Part shown: positions 37,911 to 46,962 of the stretch, piece after piece
Position numbering within the stretch: the stretch's first letter is position 1
How the letters are laid out: every line of letters begins with the position of its first letter
Notes under the pieces: generated by a model
The model's database searches: none
Told to the model about the DNA's origin: nothing
The model's input: only the letters and a program-made list of their open reading frames with translations
Assembly: GCA_019635355.1 (NCBI GenBank)
Contig: JAHBZQ010000001.1
Coordinates: 930,001 to 994,000, forward strand
Source of the DNA: Rhizobacter sp.
GTDB taxonomy: Bacteria; Pseudomonadota; Gammaproteobacteria; Burkholderiales; Burkholderiaceae_C
DNA: 64,000 bases
Direction: 5' to 3'
Translations under genes and position numbers: made by a program

Positions 37911-39413
37911 ATGGCACAAACGCTTGCCGAAACTGCCGGGACGTCATGGCTGCTCGGGTCCATGAACCCCTACGCCGTGTACGCGCTCGTGGTTGGCGTG
38001 GCCATGCTGATCATCGCGGCCGCGCAATGGCTGGCCTCCTACGGCACCGACCGGCGCGCCCTGCGCCTCTTTTCGCTTCGCTACGCCCTGGCGGCGCTCG
38101 GGTGGTTCTTCGCGCACCCCGCGGCCCAGCCGGAGCAGGTGCCCTTCGTCTCGGCGCTGGTGGCCATCGTGCTGCTCACGCTCACCGTCTGGGCGCTCGA
38201 CGAATACATCGGCCATGCCACGCGCCGCCGCCTCGCCTGGACCTGGGCGCTCGCAGCGGCTGCCGCAGGCGGGCTCTGGCTTTACCTGCAGTTCGACCGC
38301 GACAACCACCTGGCGGTCTACGTGGTCATGGCGGCGGCGATGTGCTGGTGCGCATGGCTGTGCTGGCGGGCGTCGCGCCGCGAGCCGGGCGTGGGCCATC
38401 TCTACATCGCGGTCGCCTTCGCCGCGTATCCGCTGACCTTGCTGGTGAGCCTCTTCCTGGCGCCGCTTGCGCGCCTGCGGCTCGACTTCGGCTACCTCGC
38501 CGCCCTGCCCGCGCTGGTGCTCGGCGTCACCATCCTGGTGGTGAGCCTGTTGCGCGCACGCAAGCGGGTGGAAGACGAGCTTGCGCTGCGCCAGCGGGCC
38601 GAAGCGGCGCTGCGCGACCTCAACGCAAGCCTGGAGCAGCGCGTGCAGGCCCGCACCGCGGAGCTGCAGGTCATCGTCGACGGCCTGGAAGCCTTCACCC
38701 GCAACGTGTCGCACGACCTGCGTGGGCCGCTCGCCGGCCTCTCGGGCCTGGCCCGCATCTCGGCCAAGGCGCTCGACGAAGGCGACCCGGCACGCGCCAA
38801 GGTGCTGGTGAACGCGATGGCCGATGAGGCCGGCAGGTTGCAGGCGATGGTGGGTGACCTGCTCACGCTCTCGAAGGTGGGTGGCAGCGACTTGCACCTT
38901 CACCCGCAGCCGCTGCGCAGCGTGGTCGACGCCGCCGTGCGCCAGCTCGAACGCACGCCCGAGGGCGCCGAGAGCCTGCACCGCGTGGCACTCGAGATCG
39001 ACGAGCTGCCCACCACCCTGGCCGACCCCGAGCTGCTGGGCCAGGTGTTCGTCAACCTCATCGGCAACGCCGCCCGCTTCTCGGCCGCCCAGCACCGGGG
39101 CGGCGACCACGGCACCGTGCGGGTGGGCGCCGAGGCACGCGGCGATGAAACCGCGATCTACGTCGCCGACGACGGACCCGGCTTCGAGCCGGCCCGTGCC
39201 GAAGACCTCTTCAAGCCCTTCCGCCGCCTGCACGATGCACAGCTCTCGCACAACGGCATCGGCCTGTCGATCGTCAAGCGCATCGTGGAGCGGCACGGTG
39301 GCCGCGTCTGGGCCGAGACACGCCCGGGCGCCGGCGCGACTTTCTGGTTCACGCTCGGAAAGAACGCCGGCTCAGGAGCCAACGCCGCCCGCGATTTCAG
39401 TCCGACCCCGTGA
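37911..39413 (+). CDS. Orphan membrane sensor histidine kinase
   Basis: A 500-residue kinase. The N-terminal half has about seven helices up to residue 215 and no large periplasmic domain, so it probably senses from within the membrane. A coiled linker (LRQRAEAALRDLNASLEQRVQARTAE) follows. The transmitter has the H-box NVSHDLRGPLAGL with His268, N-box LIGNAARFS, G1 DDGPGFE and G2 NGIGLSIVKRIVERHGG. The phosphoacceptor region is of HisKA type close to phytochrome-like kinases. There is no response regulator gene next to it. Starts at 37860, 37911 and 37962 are possible; GGGAG at a slightly long distance favours 37911. It converges on fumC with a 17-bp overlap. Confidence 0.88.
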   Translation: MAQTLAETAGTSWLLGSMNPYAVYALVVGVAMLIIAAAQWLASYGTDRRALRLFSLRYALAALGWFFAHPAAQPEQVPFVSALVAIVLLTLTVWALDEYIGHATRRRLAWTWALAAAAAGGLWLYLQFDRDNHLAVYVVMAAAMCWCAWLCWRASRREPGVGHLYIAVAFAAYPLTLLVSLFLAPLARLRLDFGYLAALPALVLGVTILVVSLLRARKRVEDELALRQRAEAALRDLNASLEQRVQARTAELQVIVDGLEAFTRNVSHDLRGPLAGLSGLARISAKALDEGDPARAKVLVNAMADEAGRLQAMVGDLLTLSKVGGSDLHLHPQPLRSVVDAAVRQLERTPEGAESLHRVALEIDELPTTLADPELLGQVFVNLIGNAARFSAAQHRGGDHGTVRVGAEARGDETAIYVADDGPGFEPARAEDLFKPFRRLHDAQLSHNGIGLSIVKRIVERHGGRVWAETRPGAGATFWFTLGKNAGSGANAARDFSPTP

Positions 39414-40788
39414 GCTTCTCGGGGTTGAGCAGCTCGGCGAGGCGCTCACGTCCGAGGTCGGTCTTCTCGGCCGCCACGTCGAGGATGGGCCGGCCCTCGC
39501 GGTACGCCTGCTTGGCGATCTCGGCGGCACGCTCGTAGCCGATCAAGGGGTTGAGCGCCGTCACGAGGATGGGGTTGCGCGACAGGGCTTGCTGCAACTG
39601 GCGTTCGTTGACGGTGAAGGTGGCAATGGCCTTGTCGGCAAGCAGCCGGCTCGCGTTGGCCAGCAGCGTGCTGCTCTCCAGCAGGTTGTGGGCGATGAGC
39701 GGCAGCATCACGTTGAGTTCGAAGTTGCCCGACTGGCCGGCCACCGTGATGGCCGCATCGAGGCCGATCACCTGCGCCGCCACCATCGTGGTCGCCTCGG
39801 GGATGACCGGGTTCACCTTGCCCGGCATGATCGACGAGCCGGGCTGCAGCGCCTGCAACTCGATCTCGGCCAGGCCGGCGAGCGGGCCCGAGTTCATCCA
39901 GCGCAGGTCGTTGGCGATCTTCATCAGCGACACCGCCACCCGCTTGAAGCCGCCCGACACCGCCACCGCCGTGTCTTGCGAGCCCATCGCGGCAAAGAAG
40001 CTGTCGGCCGGGCGAAACGGCAGGCCGGTGAGCGTGCTCAGCTCGGCCGCGAACGCCTGCGAGAACTGCGGATGCGCGTTGACCCCGGTGCCCACCGCGG
40101 TGCCACCTTGCGCGAGCTGCAGCAGCGCCGGCTGCAGCCCTCGCAGTTGCTCGGCGCCGGCCTCCACCTGATGCGCCCAGCCTTGCAGCACCTGGCTCAT
40201 GCGCACCGGCATCGCGTCCATCAGGTGCGTGCGGCCGGTCTTCACATGCCGGTGCACGCTGGCCGATTTGCGGCGCGTCACCTGCGCCAGATGCTCGAGC
40301 GCGGGCAGCAGGTGGCGGTGCAGCTCGAGCGCAGCGCTCAAGTGCAGCGCCGTCGGGATCGCGTCGTTGCTGCTCTGCCCGGCGTTCACGTGGTCGTTGG
40401 GGTGGATGGGCTCGCCGTGCGCGCGGCTCGCGAGCGTGGCGATCACCTCGTTCGCATTCATGTTGCTGCTGGTGCCCGAGCCGGTCTGGAACACGTCGAC
40501 CGGGAAATGCGTGCGCAACTCGTCGTCGGGCATGCCGAGCAGCTGCTGGCAGGCCGCATCGATCGCCGCCGCGATGGGCCCGGGCACCTGAGCCAGCTTC
40601 CGATTGGCCAGCGCGGCCGCCTGCTTGACGAGCACCAGCGCGCGGATGAATGCAGGTGGCATGCCCTGCCCGCTCACGGGAAAGTTGTCGACCGCGCGCT
40701 GCGTCTGCGCGCCATAGAGCGCCTCGGCCGGCACGGCCAGGGCGCCCATGCTGTCGTGCTCGGTGCGGGTGGGGTTGGGGGTGCTCAC
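39397..40788 (-). CDS. fumC: Class II fumarate hydratase
   Basis: FumC interconverts fumarate and malate in the TCA cycle and is iron-free and oxygen-stable. The 463-residue protein has the superfamily signature GSSIMPGKVNP, TGSGTSSNMNANEV, the substrate site in GRTHLMDAMPV and the His-containing AGQSSND. I chose the GTG at 40788 because AAGGAG is 6 nt upstream; the ATG at 40812 would add eight residues and include that site in the coding sequence. It is followed on its 3' side by the converging kinase gene. It is preceded by a hydrolase gene on the same strand with a 36-bp gap. Confidence 0.95.
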   Translation of the reverse strand: MSTPNPTRTEHDSMGALAVPAEALYGAQTQRAVDNFPVSGQGMPPAFIRALVLVKQAAALANRKLAQVPGPIAAAIDAACQQLLGMPDDELRTHFPVDVFQTGSGTSSNMNANEVIATLASRAHGEPIHPNDHVNAGQSSNDAIPTALHLSAALELHRHLLPALEHLAQVTRRKSASVHRHVKTGRTHLMDAMPVRMSQVLQGWAHQVEAGAEQLRGLQPALLQLAQGGTAVGTGVNAHPQFSQAFAAELSTLTGLPFRPADSFFAAMGSQDTAVAVSGGFKRVAVSLMKIANDLRWMNSGPLAGLAEIELQALQPGSSIMPGKVNPVIPEATTMVAAQVIGLDAAITVAGQSGNFELNVMLPLIAHNLLESSTLLANASRLLADKAIATFTVNERQLQQALSRNPILVTALNPLIGYERAAEIAKQAYREGRPILDVAAEKTDLGRERLAELLNPEKLTGSD

Positions 40789-40824
40789 GGGCGGCTCCTT
40801 GGAAGGCGACACCCGTGAACCGTA

Positions 40825-41637
40825 TCAGGTAGGCCGCTGCAAACGGCCGCCCGATACCGCTGTGCCCGGCGTGGTCTTGAAGAGCCACCGGCCGGGCCCT
40901 TGCGCAGCGAAGGGCTTCCATGCGCCGGGCTTCTGCGCGAGGCGATCGGCCACCACGTAGAGCGCAAGCGGGTTCATGCCCAGGCCGAAGTGGCTGGCGT
41001 GGATGCCGATGTTCTCGGTCAGCGGCGATTCTTCGTTCAGGCTGCAGCGCCACGACACCACGCCGTCGGTGCGCGAATACACCGAGGTGGTGGGCACCGG
41101 CGGCGCCTGGCGCACCTGGTCGATCAGCGGGTCGGCTTCGCTCAGCTTGTGGCCGCTCAGAAACTCATACAGGCGCCAGGCATTGTTGGCGCGTGGGTGG
41201 CCGCTGAAGGGCGTGCCGAGCGTGATGACGCAGCGTGTCTGCTGCGGCAGCTCCTTGGCGATCTCGCGCGCGTAGATGCCGCCCAGGCTCCAGCCGACGA
41301 GGCTCAGCGCTTCGCCATGCTTCTGCACGATCGACTCGGCGCGCTCGCGGCAGCGTTCCAGCACGCCTTCGCGCGGTCCGAGGTTGAAGCCCTGCTCCCA
41401 TTCGTATGGCGTGTAGCCGCGCGAGCGCAGGAAGGTGCGCAGCGGAAAGGTGGTGAGGTCGGGCGCGCTCAGGCCGGGGAAGACGAGCACCGGATGGCCG
41501 TCGCCGGCCGGCAGCCGGTTGAAAAGCGGCGCGGCGGCCACGCTGGCCGCGAGTTCCCACGGCGCGCGCCCTTCCATCAACAACAGCAAGGCATTGGGCG
41601 CCTTGGGGTCGGCGGGATGAGGGTCGTTGGGCTGCAT
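40825..41637 (-). CDS. Alpha/beta hydrolase (lipase-like)
   Basis: A roughly 270-residue alpha/beta-hydrolase with VLVFPGLSAPD (oxyanion strand), nucleophile motif SLVGWSLGGIYAREIAKELPQQ (GWSLG, Ser in the elbow) and a downstream TLGTPFSG. The Gly-x-Ser-x-Gly elbow and LGTPFSG resemble bacterial lipases and PHB-depolymerase-like acyltransferases. The C-terminal HASHFGLGMNPLALYVVADRLAQ contains the likely catalytic His. The start is not settled: ATGs lie at 41637 and 41685 and neither has a clear Shine-Dalgarno sequence. No signal peptide is seen, so it is probably cytosolic. Function beyond the fold is unknown. Confidence 0.8.
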   Translation of the reverse strand: MQPNDPHPADPKAPNALLLLMEGRAPWELAASVAAAPLFNRLPAGDGHPVLVFPGLSAPDLTTFPLRTFLRSRGYTPYEWEQGFNLGPREGVLERCRERAESIVQKHGEALSLVGWSLGGIYAREIAKELPQQTRCVITLGTPFSGHPRANNAWRLYEFLSGHKLSEADPLIDQVRQAPPVPTTSVYSRTDGVVSWRCSLNEESPLTENIGIHASHFGLGMNPLALYVVADRLAQKPGAWKPFAAQGPGRWLFKTTPGTAVSGGRLQRPT

Positions 41638-41733
41638 CAGGAAATGGGAGGCGTGGTCGCGTTGCGACCATCGTACCCAGCCCACGTGTCGGTTGCGTGA
41701 GGCAGCGCCTCTAGTCGCGTTGGGGGTTTGGCC

Positions 41734-42825
41734 TTAACGCAGATCGCGCAGCGGATGGGCGTGAGCCGGCCAGGGGCTTGCGAAGAACGGCGTCACCATC
41801 GCGGCGTCGACGGCCTCGATCGCCGCTGGCTGCCAGCGTGGCTGGTGGTCCTTGTCGACGGCGAGCGCGCGAATGCCCTCCACCGTCTCGCTCGCCGCGC
41901 CGGGGCGCAGGTGGAAACAGTGGCGCACGAGGGCACGCTCCATGCGCAGCTCGTCGGCGAGCGCCATCGTGCGCGCCCGTCGCACCTGCTCCAGCGTGAC
42001 AGCCAGCATCAGGGGCGAACGCTGGCGCAGCGCCTTCAGCGTGTCGACTGCCCAGGGGCTGCCGTCGGCGGCCAACGAGGCGACGATGTCGGCGGTGGAG
42101 GCAGCGGCGAAATGCCGGTCGATCGTGTCGCGGTGAGTGCCCAGGCTGGCCGCACCGGCCGGCCGAGCCCGCGCGCGCACCGCCGAGAGCACCTGGGCGC
42201 CGTTGTCCATCGGCTGATCGGCGAGCGATTCCATCAGCATCGGCAGCTCCGCCGAGGGCATGAACACATCGGCGAGGCCGACGTCGATGGCATCGCCCGC
42301 ACCGACGACGTGCCCCGTGAGCGCCAGGTACTCGCCGAGGTACCCCGGGCAGCGCGCGAGGAACCAGCCACCGCCCACATCGGGGAAGAGGCCGATGTTG
42401 GTTTCGGGCATGGCGAGCTTGCTGTGCTCGGTGACCACGCGCAGGCTGCAGCCCTGGGCGAGGCCCATGCCACCGCCCATGGTGATGCCGTCCATCAGCA
42501 CCACGGTCGGCTTGCCGTAGGTGTGGATCAGGTGGTTGAGGCTGTATTCCTCGGTGAAGAAATCTTCGAGCGTCGGGTCGCCGGCCAGTACAGCCTGGTG
42601 GAAGAAGCGGATGTCGCCGCCCGCGCAGAAGGCCGGAGCCTTACCCTCGCGGCCGGCGCCGCGCAGCAGCACCGCGCTCACGTTGTCGTCATGGCGCCAC
42701 CGCAGCAGTGCCGCGGTGATCTCACGGATCATCGGGAGCGACAGTGCATTGAGTGCCGAGGGCCGGTTCAGCGTGATCACGCCAAGTTGGCCTCGCAGCT
42801 CCGCGAGGACGGTGTTGTCGCTCAT
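41734..42825 (-). CDS. 3-hydroxyisobutyryl-CoA hydrolase (enoyl-CoA hydratase/isomerase family)
   Basis: The 363-residue protein is of the ECH_2 type, longer than simple enoyl-CoA hydratases. It shows FCAGGDIRFFHQA (oxyanion hole), DGITMGGGMGLAQGC and ETNIGLFPDVGGGWFLAR with the Glu/Asp pattern of HIBYL-CoA hydrolase. It would release 3-hydroxyisobutyrate in valine breakdown. The start shares ATGA with the upstream EamA gene. No other valine-degradation gene is nearby, so a different short acyl-CoA substrate is possible. It ends a long run of minus-strand genes that begins with rimP. Confidence 0.88.
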   Translation of the reverse strand: MSDNTVLAELRGQLGVITLNRPSALNALSLPMIREITAALLRWRHDDNVSAVLLRGAGREGKAPAFCAGGDIRFFHQAVLAGDPTLEDFFTEEYSLNHLIHTYGKPTVVLMDGITMGGGMGLAQGCSLRVVTEHSKLAMPETNIGLFPDVGGGWFLARCPGYLGEYLALTGHVVGAGDAIDVGLADVFMPSAELPMLMESLADQPMDNGAQVLSAVRARARPAGAASLGTHRDTIDRHFAAASTADIVASLAADGSPWAVDTLKALRQRSPLMLAVTLEQVRRARTMALADELRMERALVRHCFHLRPGAASETVEGIRALAVDKDHQPRWQPAAIEAVDAAMVTPFFASPWPAHAHPLRDLR

Positions 42826-43730
42826 GCTCGTTCCTTCGACACACTGGGTGGCGACGACCGCATCGCCACCAACTCGTTGGCCACCAGGGCACCGATCACG
42901 AGCGCCCCGCCGGTGAGCGCCGTCGTGCCCGGCGCTTCACCCGCGCCCCACCATGCCCACAGTACGCCGAAGATCACTTCCAGCAGGCCCAGCAGCGAGA
43001 GCTCGGGCGCCGGCAGCACGCGGCTCAGCCGCACGACCAGCAGGCAGGGAATGGCGAGCTGCACGACACCCAGCATGCCGAGCAACGCCACGTCATGCGG
43101 GGTGGCCTTGAATGGGAAGGCCAGCGGCAGCGTCACGAGCGAGGAAATCACCGCGCCGATCAGCACGGCGGGCAACATGTCGTGCGCCTCGTCGTTGCCG
43201 TGGTTCACGTGCTGGAGCACCGTCCAGTTGATGGCCGCCGCCACCGGCACGGCAAACGCCACCGCGATGCCCGCCAAGGCGCCTGCCTCCTGGGCCGAGG
43301 CCCCCTGGCTGAACATCCACCCGATGCCGCCGCCTGCCACCACGATGGCAGCCCAGGTGCGGGGCGCGAGCTTGTGGTGCAGGAAGAGGCGCGCGAAGAG
43401 CGCGGTGATGAGCGGCCCGAGCGCCATCGTCACGAGCACGTTGGCCACGCGGGTCAGCGTGAGCGCCACCATGAAGGCGGTGAACATCACCGACCAGCAC
43501 AGCCCCGACACCCACACCGGCCACGGAGAACGCACCAGCCCCCGCCACAGCGCCGGCCCACGCATCCAGTGCAGCGCGATGCCCAGCCCGAGCGCGTTGA
43601 ACGCACTGCGCCAGAAGGTGACTTCGAAACTGGCCGCCGCATCGAGGTGGCGGGTAACGACGCCGGCGATGCTCCACAGGAGCGTCACCAGCACCATCAA
43701 AGCCGCGGCGCGGCCGTGCGTCAACGCCAT
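42822..43730 (-). CDS. EamA/DMT superfamily transporter
   Basis: A 302-residue membrane protein with ten likely helices, from AAALMVLVTLLWSIAGVVTRHL to VLPAPELSLLGLLEVIFGVLWAWWGAGE and TGGALVIGALVANE, the typical end of the second EamA repeat. The typical DMT motif is present in both halves. Substrate is unknown. It is wedged between typA (stop and start share one base, TGATG) and the HIBYL-CoA hydrolase (4-bp overlap), so it is probably expressed from the upstream operon. Confidence 0.88.
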   Translation of the reverse strand: MALTHGRAAALMVLVTLLWSIAGVVTRHLDAAASFEVTFWRSAFNALGLGIALHWMRGPALWRGLVRSPWPVWVSGLCWSVMFTAFMVALTLTRVANVLVTMALGPLITALFARLFLHHKLAPRTWAAIVVAGGGIGWMFSQGASAQEAGALAGIAVAFAVPVAAAINWTVLQHVNHGNDEAHDMLPAVLIGAVISSLVTLPLAFPFKATPHDVALLGMLGVVQLAIPCLLVVRLSRVLPAPELSLLGLLEVIFGVLWAWWGAGEAPGTTALTGGALVIGALVANELVAMRSSPPSVSKERA

Positions 43731-45559
43731 CAGGCCGCTTCGCGCGAGGCCCTCTTGCGCTCGTGTTCCTTGAGGTGGCGCTTGCGCACGCGGATCGACT
43801 TGGGCGTGATTTCGACCAGCTCGTCGTCGTCGATGAATTCCACGCCGTATTCCAGCGTGAGGTCGATCGGCGGCGTGATCTTGATCGCGTCTTCCTTGCC
43901 CGACACGCGGAAGTTGGTGAGCTGCTTCGTGCGGGTAGCGTTCACGACGAGGTCGTTGTCGCGGTTGTGGATGCCGACGATCATGCCTTCGTACACCGGG
44001 TCGTTCGCCTTCACGAACATGCGGCCGCGGTCGTCGAGCTTGCCGAGCGCGTAGGTGAAGATTTCACCGTCGTCCATCGAGATCAGCACGCCGTTCTTGC
44101 GGCCACCGATGTCGCCCTTGTGCGGCTCGTAGCCGTCGAAGATGTTGCTGATGAGGCCGGAACCGCGGGTCAGGTTCATGAACTCGTTGCTGAAGCCAAT
44201 GAGGCCCCGCGCGGGGATGCGGTACTCGAGGCGCACGCGGCCCCGGCCGTCCGGCTCCATGTTGACCATCTCGCCCTTGCGCTCGCCCAGCGCCTGCATC
44301 ACGCCGCCCTGGTGCTGCTCTTCCACGTCGGCGGTCACGAGTTCGATCGGCTCGCACTTCACGCCGTCGATGTCCTTGAAGACGACGCGCGGCTTGCTCA
44401 CGGCCAGCTCGTAGCCTTCGCGGCGCATGTTTTCCAGCAGGATGGTGAGGTGCAGTTCGCCGCGGCCCGAGACTTCGAAGATGCCGTCTTCGTCGGTCTC
44501 TTTCACGCGCAGGGCCACGTTGTGCTGCAGTTCCTTCTGCAGGCGGTCCCAGATCTGGCGGCTCGTCACGTACTTGCCTTCGCGGCCGGCCAGCGGGCTG
44601 GTGTTGACGCAGAAGTTCATCGTGAGCGTGGGCTCGTCGACCTTCAGCATGGGCAGCGGGGCCGGGTCGGTGGGGCTGGTGACGGTGACGCCGATGCCGA
44701 TGTCTTCGATGCCGTTGATCAGCACGATGTCGCCGGGGCCGGCTTCGGTGGTCTGCATGCGATCCAGGCCCTGGAAGGTCAGCACCTGGTTGATGCGGCC
44801 CTTGGTGGCCTTGCCGTCCGGGCCTTCCATCACGAGCACGTCCATCGCTGGCTTCAAGGTGCCCTGGCTGATGCGGCCCACGCCGATGCGGCCGACGAAG
44901 CTCGAGAAGTCTAGCGCCGAGATCTGCAGCTGCAGCGGCGCGCTGGGGTCCCCGGCATTCGGCGGCACGTGCTTCAGGATCGTGTCGAAGAGCGCCGACA
45001 TGTCAGGGCCCCACTGCTCGCCGGGAGCGCCTTCCGTCAGCGACGACCAGCCGTTGATGCCCGAGGCGTAGACGACGGGGAAGTCGAGCTGCTCATCGCT
45101 CGCGCCCAGCTTGTCGAAGAGGTCGAAGGCAGCGTTGATCACGGCGTCGGGCTTGGCGCCGGGCTTGTCGACCTTGTTCACGACAACGATGGGCTTCAGG
45201 CCGAGGGCCAGCGCCTTCTTGGTCACGAAGCGCGTCTGCGGCATCGGACCTTCCTGGGCATCGATCAACAGCACCACACCATCGACCATCGACAGCGCAC
45301 GCTCGACCTCGCCGCCGAAGTCGGCGTGACCCGGGGTGTCGACGATGTTGATGTGCGTGCCCTGCCAGCTCACGGCGCAGTTCTTCGCCAGGATGGTGAT
45401 GCCACGTTCGCGTTCGATGGCGTTGTTGTCCATCACGGTGTCGACCACTTTTTCGTGCTCGGCGAAGGTGCCCGACTGGCGAAGCAGCTGGTCCACCATG
45501 GTGGTTTTGCCATGGTCGACGTGGGCGATGATGGCGATGTTGCGGATCTGTCTTGTCAT
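43730..45559 (-). CDS. typA: Ribosome-associated GTPase TypA/BipA
   Basis: TypA is a translational GTPase that binds the ribosome and supports 50S assembly and stress or cold responses. The 609-residue protein has G1 AHVDHGKTT (12-20), G3 DTPGHADF, G4 NKVDKPGA and domains II, III, V, and the TypA-specific C-terminal domain (RGLIGFSNEFMNLTRGSG, GVEFIDDDELVEITPKSIRVRK). The stop precedes the EamA start and its start overlaps truB by 4 bp. Such coupling to truB is seen in other betaproteobacteria. Confidence 0.97.
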   Translation of the reverse strand: MTRQIRNIAIIAHVDHGKTTMVDQLLRQSGTFAEHEKVVDTVMDNNAIERERGITILAKNCAVSWQGTHINIVDTPGHADFGGEVERALSMVDGVVLLIDAQEGPMPQTRFVTKKALALGLKPIVVVNKVDKPGAKPDAVINAAFDLFDKLGASDEQLDFPVVYASGINGWSSLTEGAPGEQWGPDMSALFDTILKHVPPNAGDPSAPLQLQISALDFSSFVGRIGVGRISQGTLKPAMDVLVMEGPDGKATKGRINQVLTFQGLDRMQTTEAGPGDIVLINGIEDIGIGVTVTSPTDPAPLPMLKVDEPTLTMNFCVNTSPLAGREGKYVTSRQIWDRLQKELQHNVALRVKETDEDGIFEVSGRGELHLTILLENMRREGYELAVSKPRVVFKDIDGVKCEPIELVTADVEEQHQGGVMQALGERKGEMVNMEPDGRGRVRLEYRIPARGLIGFSNEFMNLTRGSGLISNIFDGYEPHKGDIGGRKNGVLISMDDGEIFTYALGKLDDRGRMFVKANDPVYEGMIVGIHNRDNDLVVNATRTKQLTNFRVSGKEDAIKITPPIDLTLEYGVEFIDDDELVEITPKSIRVRKRHLKEHERKRASREAA

Positions 45560-46512
45560 GTGAAGCTCTCTTGCGCAGGATGGGTGTTGAGGAGGCCCTG
45601 CACCTCCAGCGGACTCAAGAGCCGCGTTGAAATCAGTTCACCGGCGATGATGTGGCCGCTGCCCAGGAAGGCCTGGGGCTGCGGGCCGTAGACACGCACC
45701 TGCCGGGTGTCGGCGAGCGGCGTGCGGCGACGCACACCGCTCAAAAATCGGCCGGCGTCTTCGTCGTTCAGGCGCACCAGCGGGCAATCGGCCAAGAGCG
45801 TGTCGGCGGGTTGCAGCAGCGCGTCGCGCTCGGCTTCGGTCTGGGCCGCCAATTGTTCCAGGGTCACGGCGCCCGTGAGCGCCAGCGGGCCGCTGCCGGT
45901 GCGTCGCAATGCGGACAAATGCGCGCCGCAGCCGAGCGCCTCGCCGATGTCTTCAGCGAGCGTGCGGATGTAGGTGCCCTTGCTGCAGCGGACGTCGATC
46001 ACAAGGCGGTCATGCTGCCAGTCGAGGATGTCGATGCTGTGAATCGTGACGGTTCGGGCTTCGCGCTCGACTTCCTGGCCGGCGCGGGCGTATTCGTAGA
46101 GGGCCTTGCCCTCGTGCTTGAGCGCCGAGTGCATCGGCGGCACCTGCTGGATGACGCCGGTGAAACGGCAGCAGGCGGCGTCGATCTGTTCACGGGTGAC
46201 CGCGACGTCGCGGGTCTTCGTGACCTCGCCTTCAGCGTCGGCCGTCGTCGTGGTTTCACCCAGCTTCAGCGTGGCGGTGTAGCGCTTGTCGGCGTCGAGG
46301 CTCACCTGCGAGAACTTGGTGGCCGCCCCGAAGCACAACGGCAACAGGCCGGTGGCCAGCGGGTCGAGCGTGCCGGTGTGGCCCGCTTTCTCGGCGCGGT
46401 AAAGGCGCTTGGCTTTCTGCAACGCGTCGTTGCTCGACAGGCCGAGCGGCTTGTCGAGCAGCAGCACGCCGTGGACGGCGCGCTTGGGCGTGCGGACGCG
46501 TTGCGCTTGCAT
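45556..46512 (-). CDS. truB: tRNA pseudouridine(55) synthase TruB
   Basis: TruB makes pseudouridine 55 in the T-loop of nearly all tRNAs. The 318-residue protein shows HGVLLLDKPLGLSSNDALQ, AGHTGTLDPLATGLLPLCFG with the catalytic Asp, QVPPMHSALKHEGKALYEYARAG and RCSKGTYIRTLAEDIG. A C-terminal PUA-like region (about 250-318) is present. Only one base separates it from the rbfA stop. It is in the conserved nusA-infB-rbfA-truB order. Confidence 0.97.
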   Translation of the reverse strand: MQAQRVRTPKRAVHGVLLLDKPLGLSSNDALQKAKRLYRAEKAGHTGTLDPLATGLLPLCFGAATKFSQVSLDADKRYTATLKLGETTTTADAEGEVTKTRDVAVTREQIDAACCRFTGVIQQVPPMHSALKHEGKALYEYARAGQEVEREARTVTIHSIDILDWQHDRLVIDVRCSKGTYIRTLAEDIGEALGCGAHLSALRRTGSGPLALTGAVTLEQLAAQTEAERDALLQPADTLLADCPLVRLNDEDAGRFLSGVRRRTPLADTRQVRVYGPQPQAFLGSGHIIAGELISTRLLSPLEVQGLLNTHPAQESFT

Positions 46513-46513
46513 G

Positions 46514-46879
46514 TCAGTCTTCTTTGGCCCGCGTGGAATTGGCCTGCTGGATCAGCGCACTGAGCTCGGCGGCACGCTCGGTGGTGCGGTCGAACTGGAA
46601 ATGCAAGGTCGGCACCGTGTGAATCTGCAGGCGCTTAAAGAGGCCGTTGCGCAGGAAGCCCGCGGCCTCGTTGAGCGCGGCTTCGCACTCGGCCACGTCA
46701 CCCACCAGCACCGAGAAGAACACCTTGGCGTGCGCATAGTCGGGCGACACCTCCACGGCCTGCAGCGTGACCATGCCGATGCGCGGGTCCTTCAGCTCGC
46801 GGATCAGCTCCGACAGATCGCGCTGGATCTGGTCGGCGATGCGGAAACCGCGGTTGGGAATGGATCGTTTGTGTCGCAT
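46514..46879 (-). CDS. rbfA: 30S ribosome-binding factor RbfA
   Basis: RbfA assists late 16S rRNA maturation and cold adaptation. The 121-residue protein has the KH-like fold: NRGFRIADQIQRDLSELIRELKDPRIGMVTLQAVEVSPDYAHAKVFFSVL-type signature, including the conserved DPR (residues 32-34). AAAGGAG lies 6 nt upstream of the start. A strong intrinsic terminator is between it and infB, so its dose relative to IF2 may be set by read-through or by a separate promoter. Confidence 0.96.
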   Translation of the reverse strand: MRHKRSIPNRGFRIADQIQRDLSELIRELKDPRIGMVTLQAVEVSPDYAHAKVFFSVLVGDVAECEAALNEAAGFLRNGLFKRLQIHTVPTLHFQFDRTTERAAELSALIQQANSTRAKED

Positions 46880-46904
46880 GGGGGTACTCCTTTGCCGGGC
46901 CCCT

Positions 46905-46940
46905 CAAAAACAAACCCCGCCTTGTTGCGGGCGGGGTTTG
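46905..46940 (-). terminator. Intrinsic terminator between infB and rbfA
   Basis: A perfect 11-bp inverted repeat (caaaccccgcc, 46911-46921, with 46930-46940; 8-nt loop) is followed on the minus strand by TTTTTG (46910-46905). This is a strong factor-independent terminator shape, located 22 bp after the infB stop and 25 bp before the rbfA start. It therefore sits inside the usual nusA-infB-rbfA-truB transcript. Confidence 0.85.
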
Positions 46941-46962
46941 CGTTCGAGGCCAACTCCGCGCC

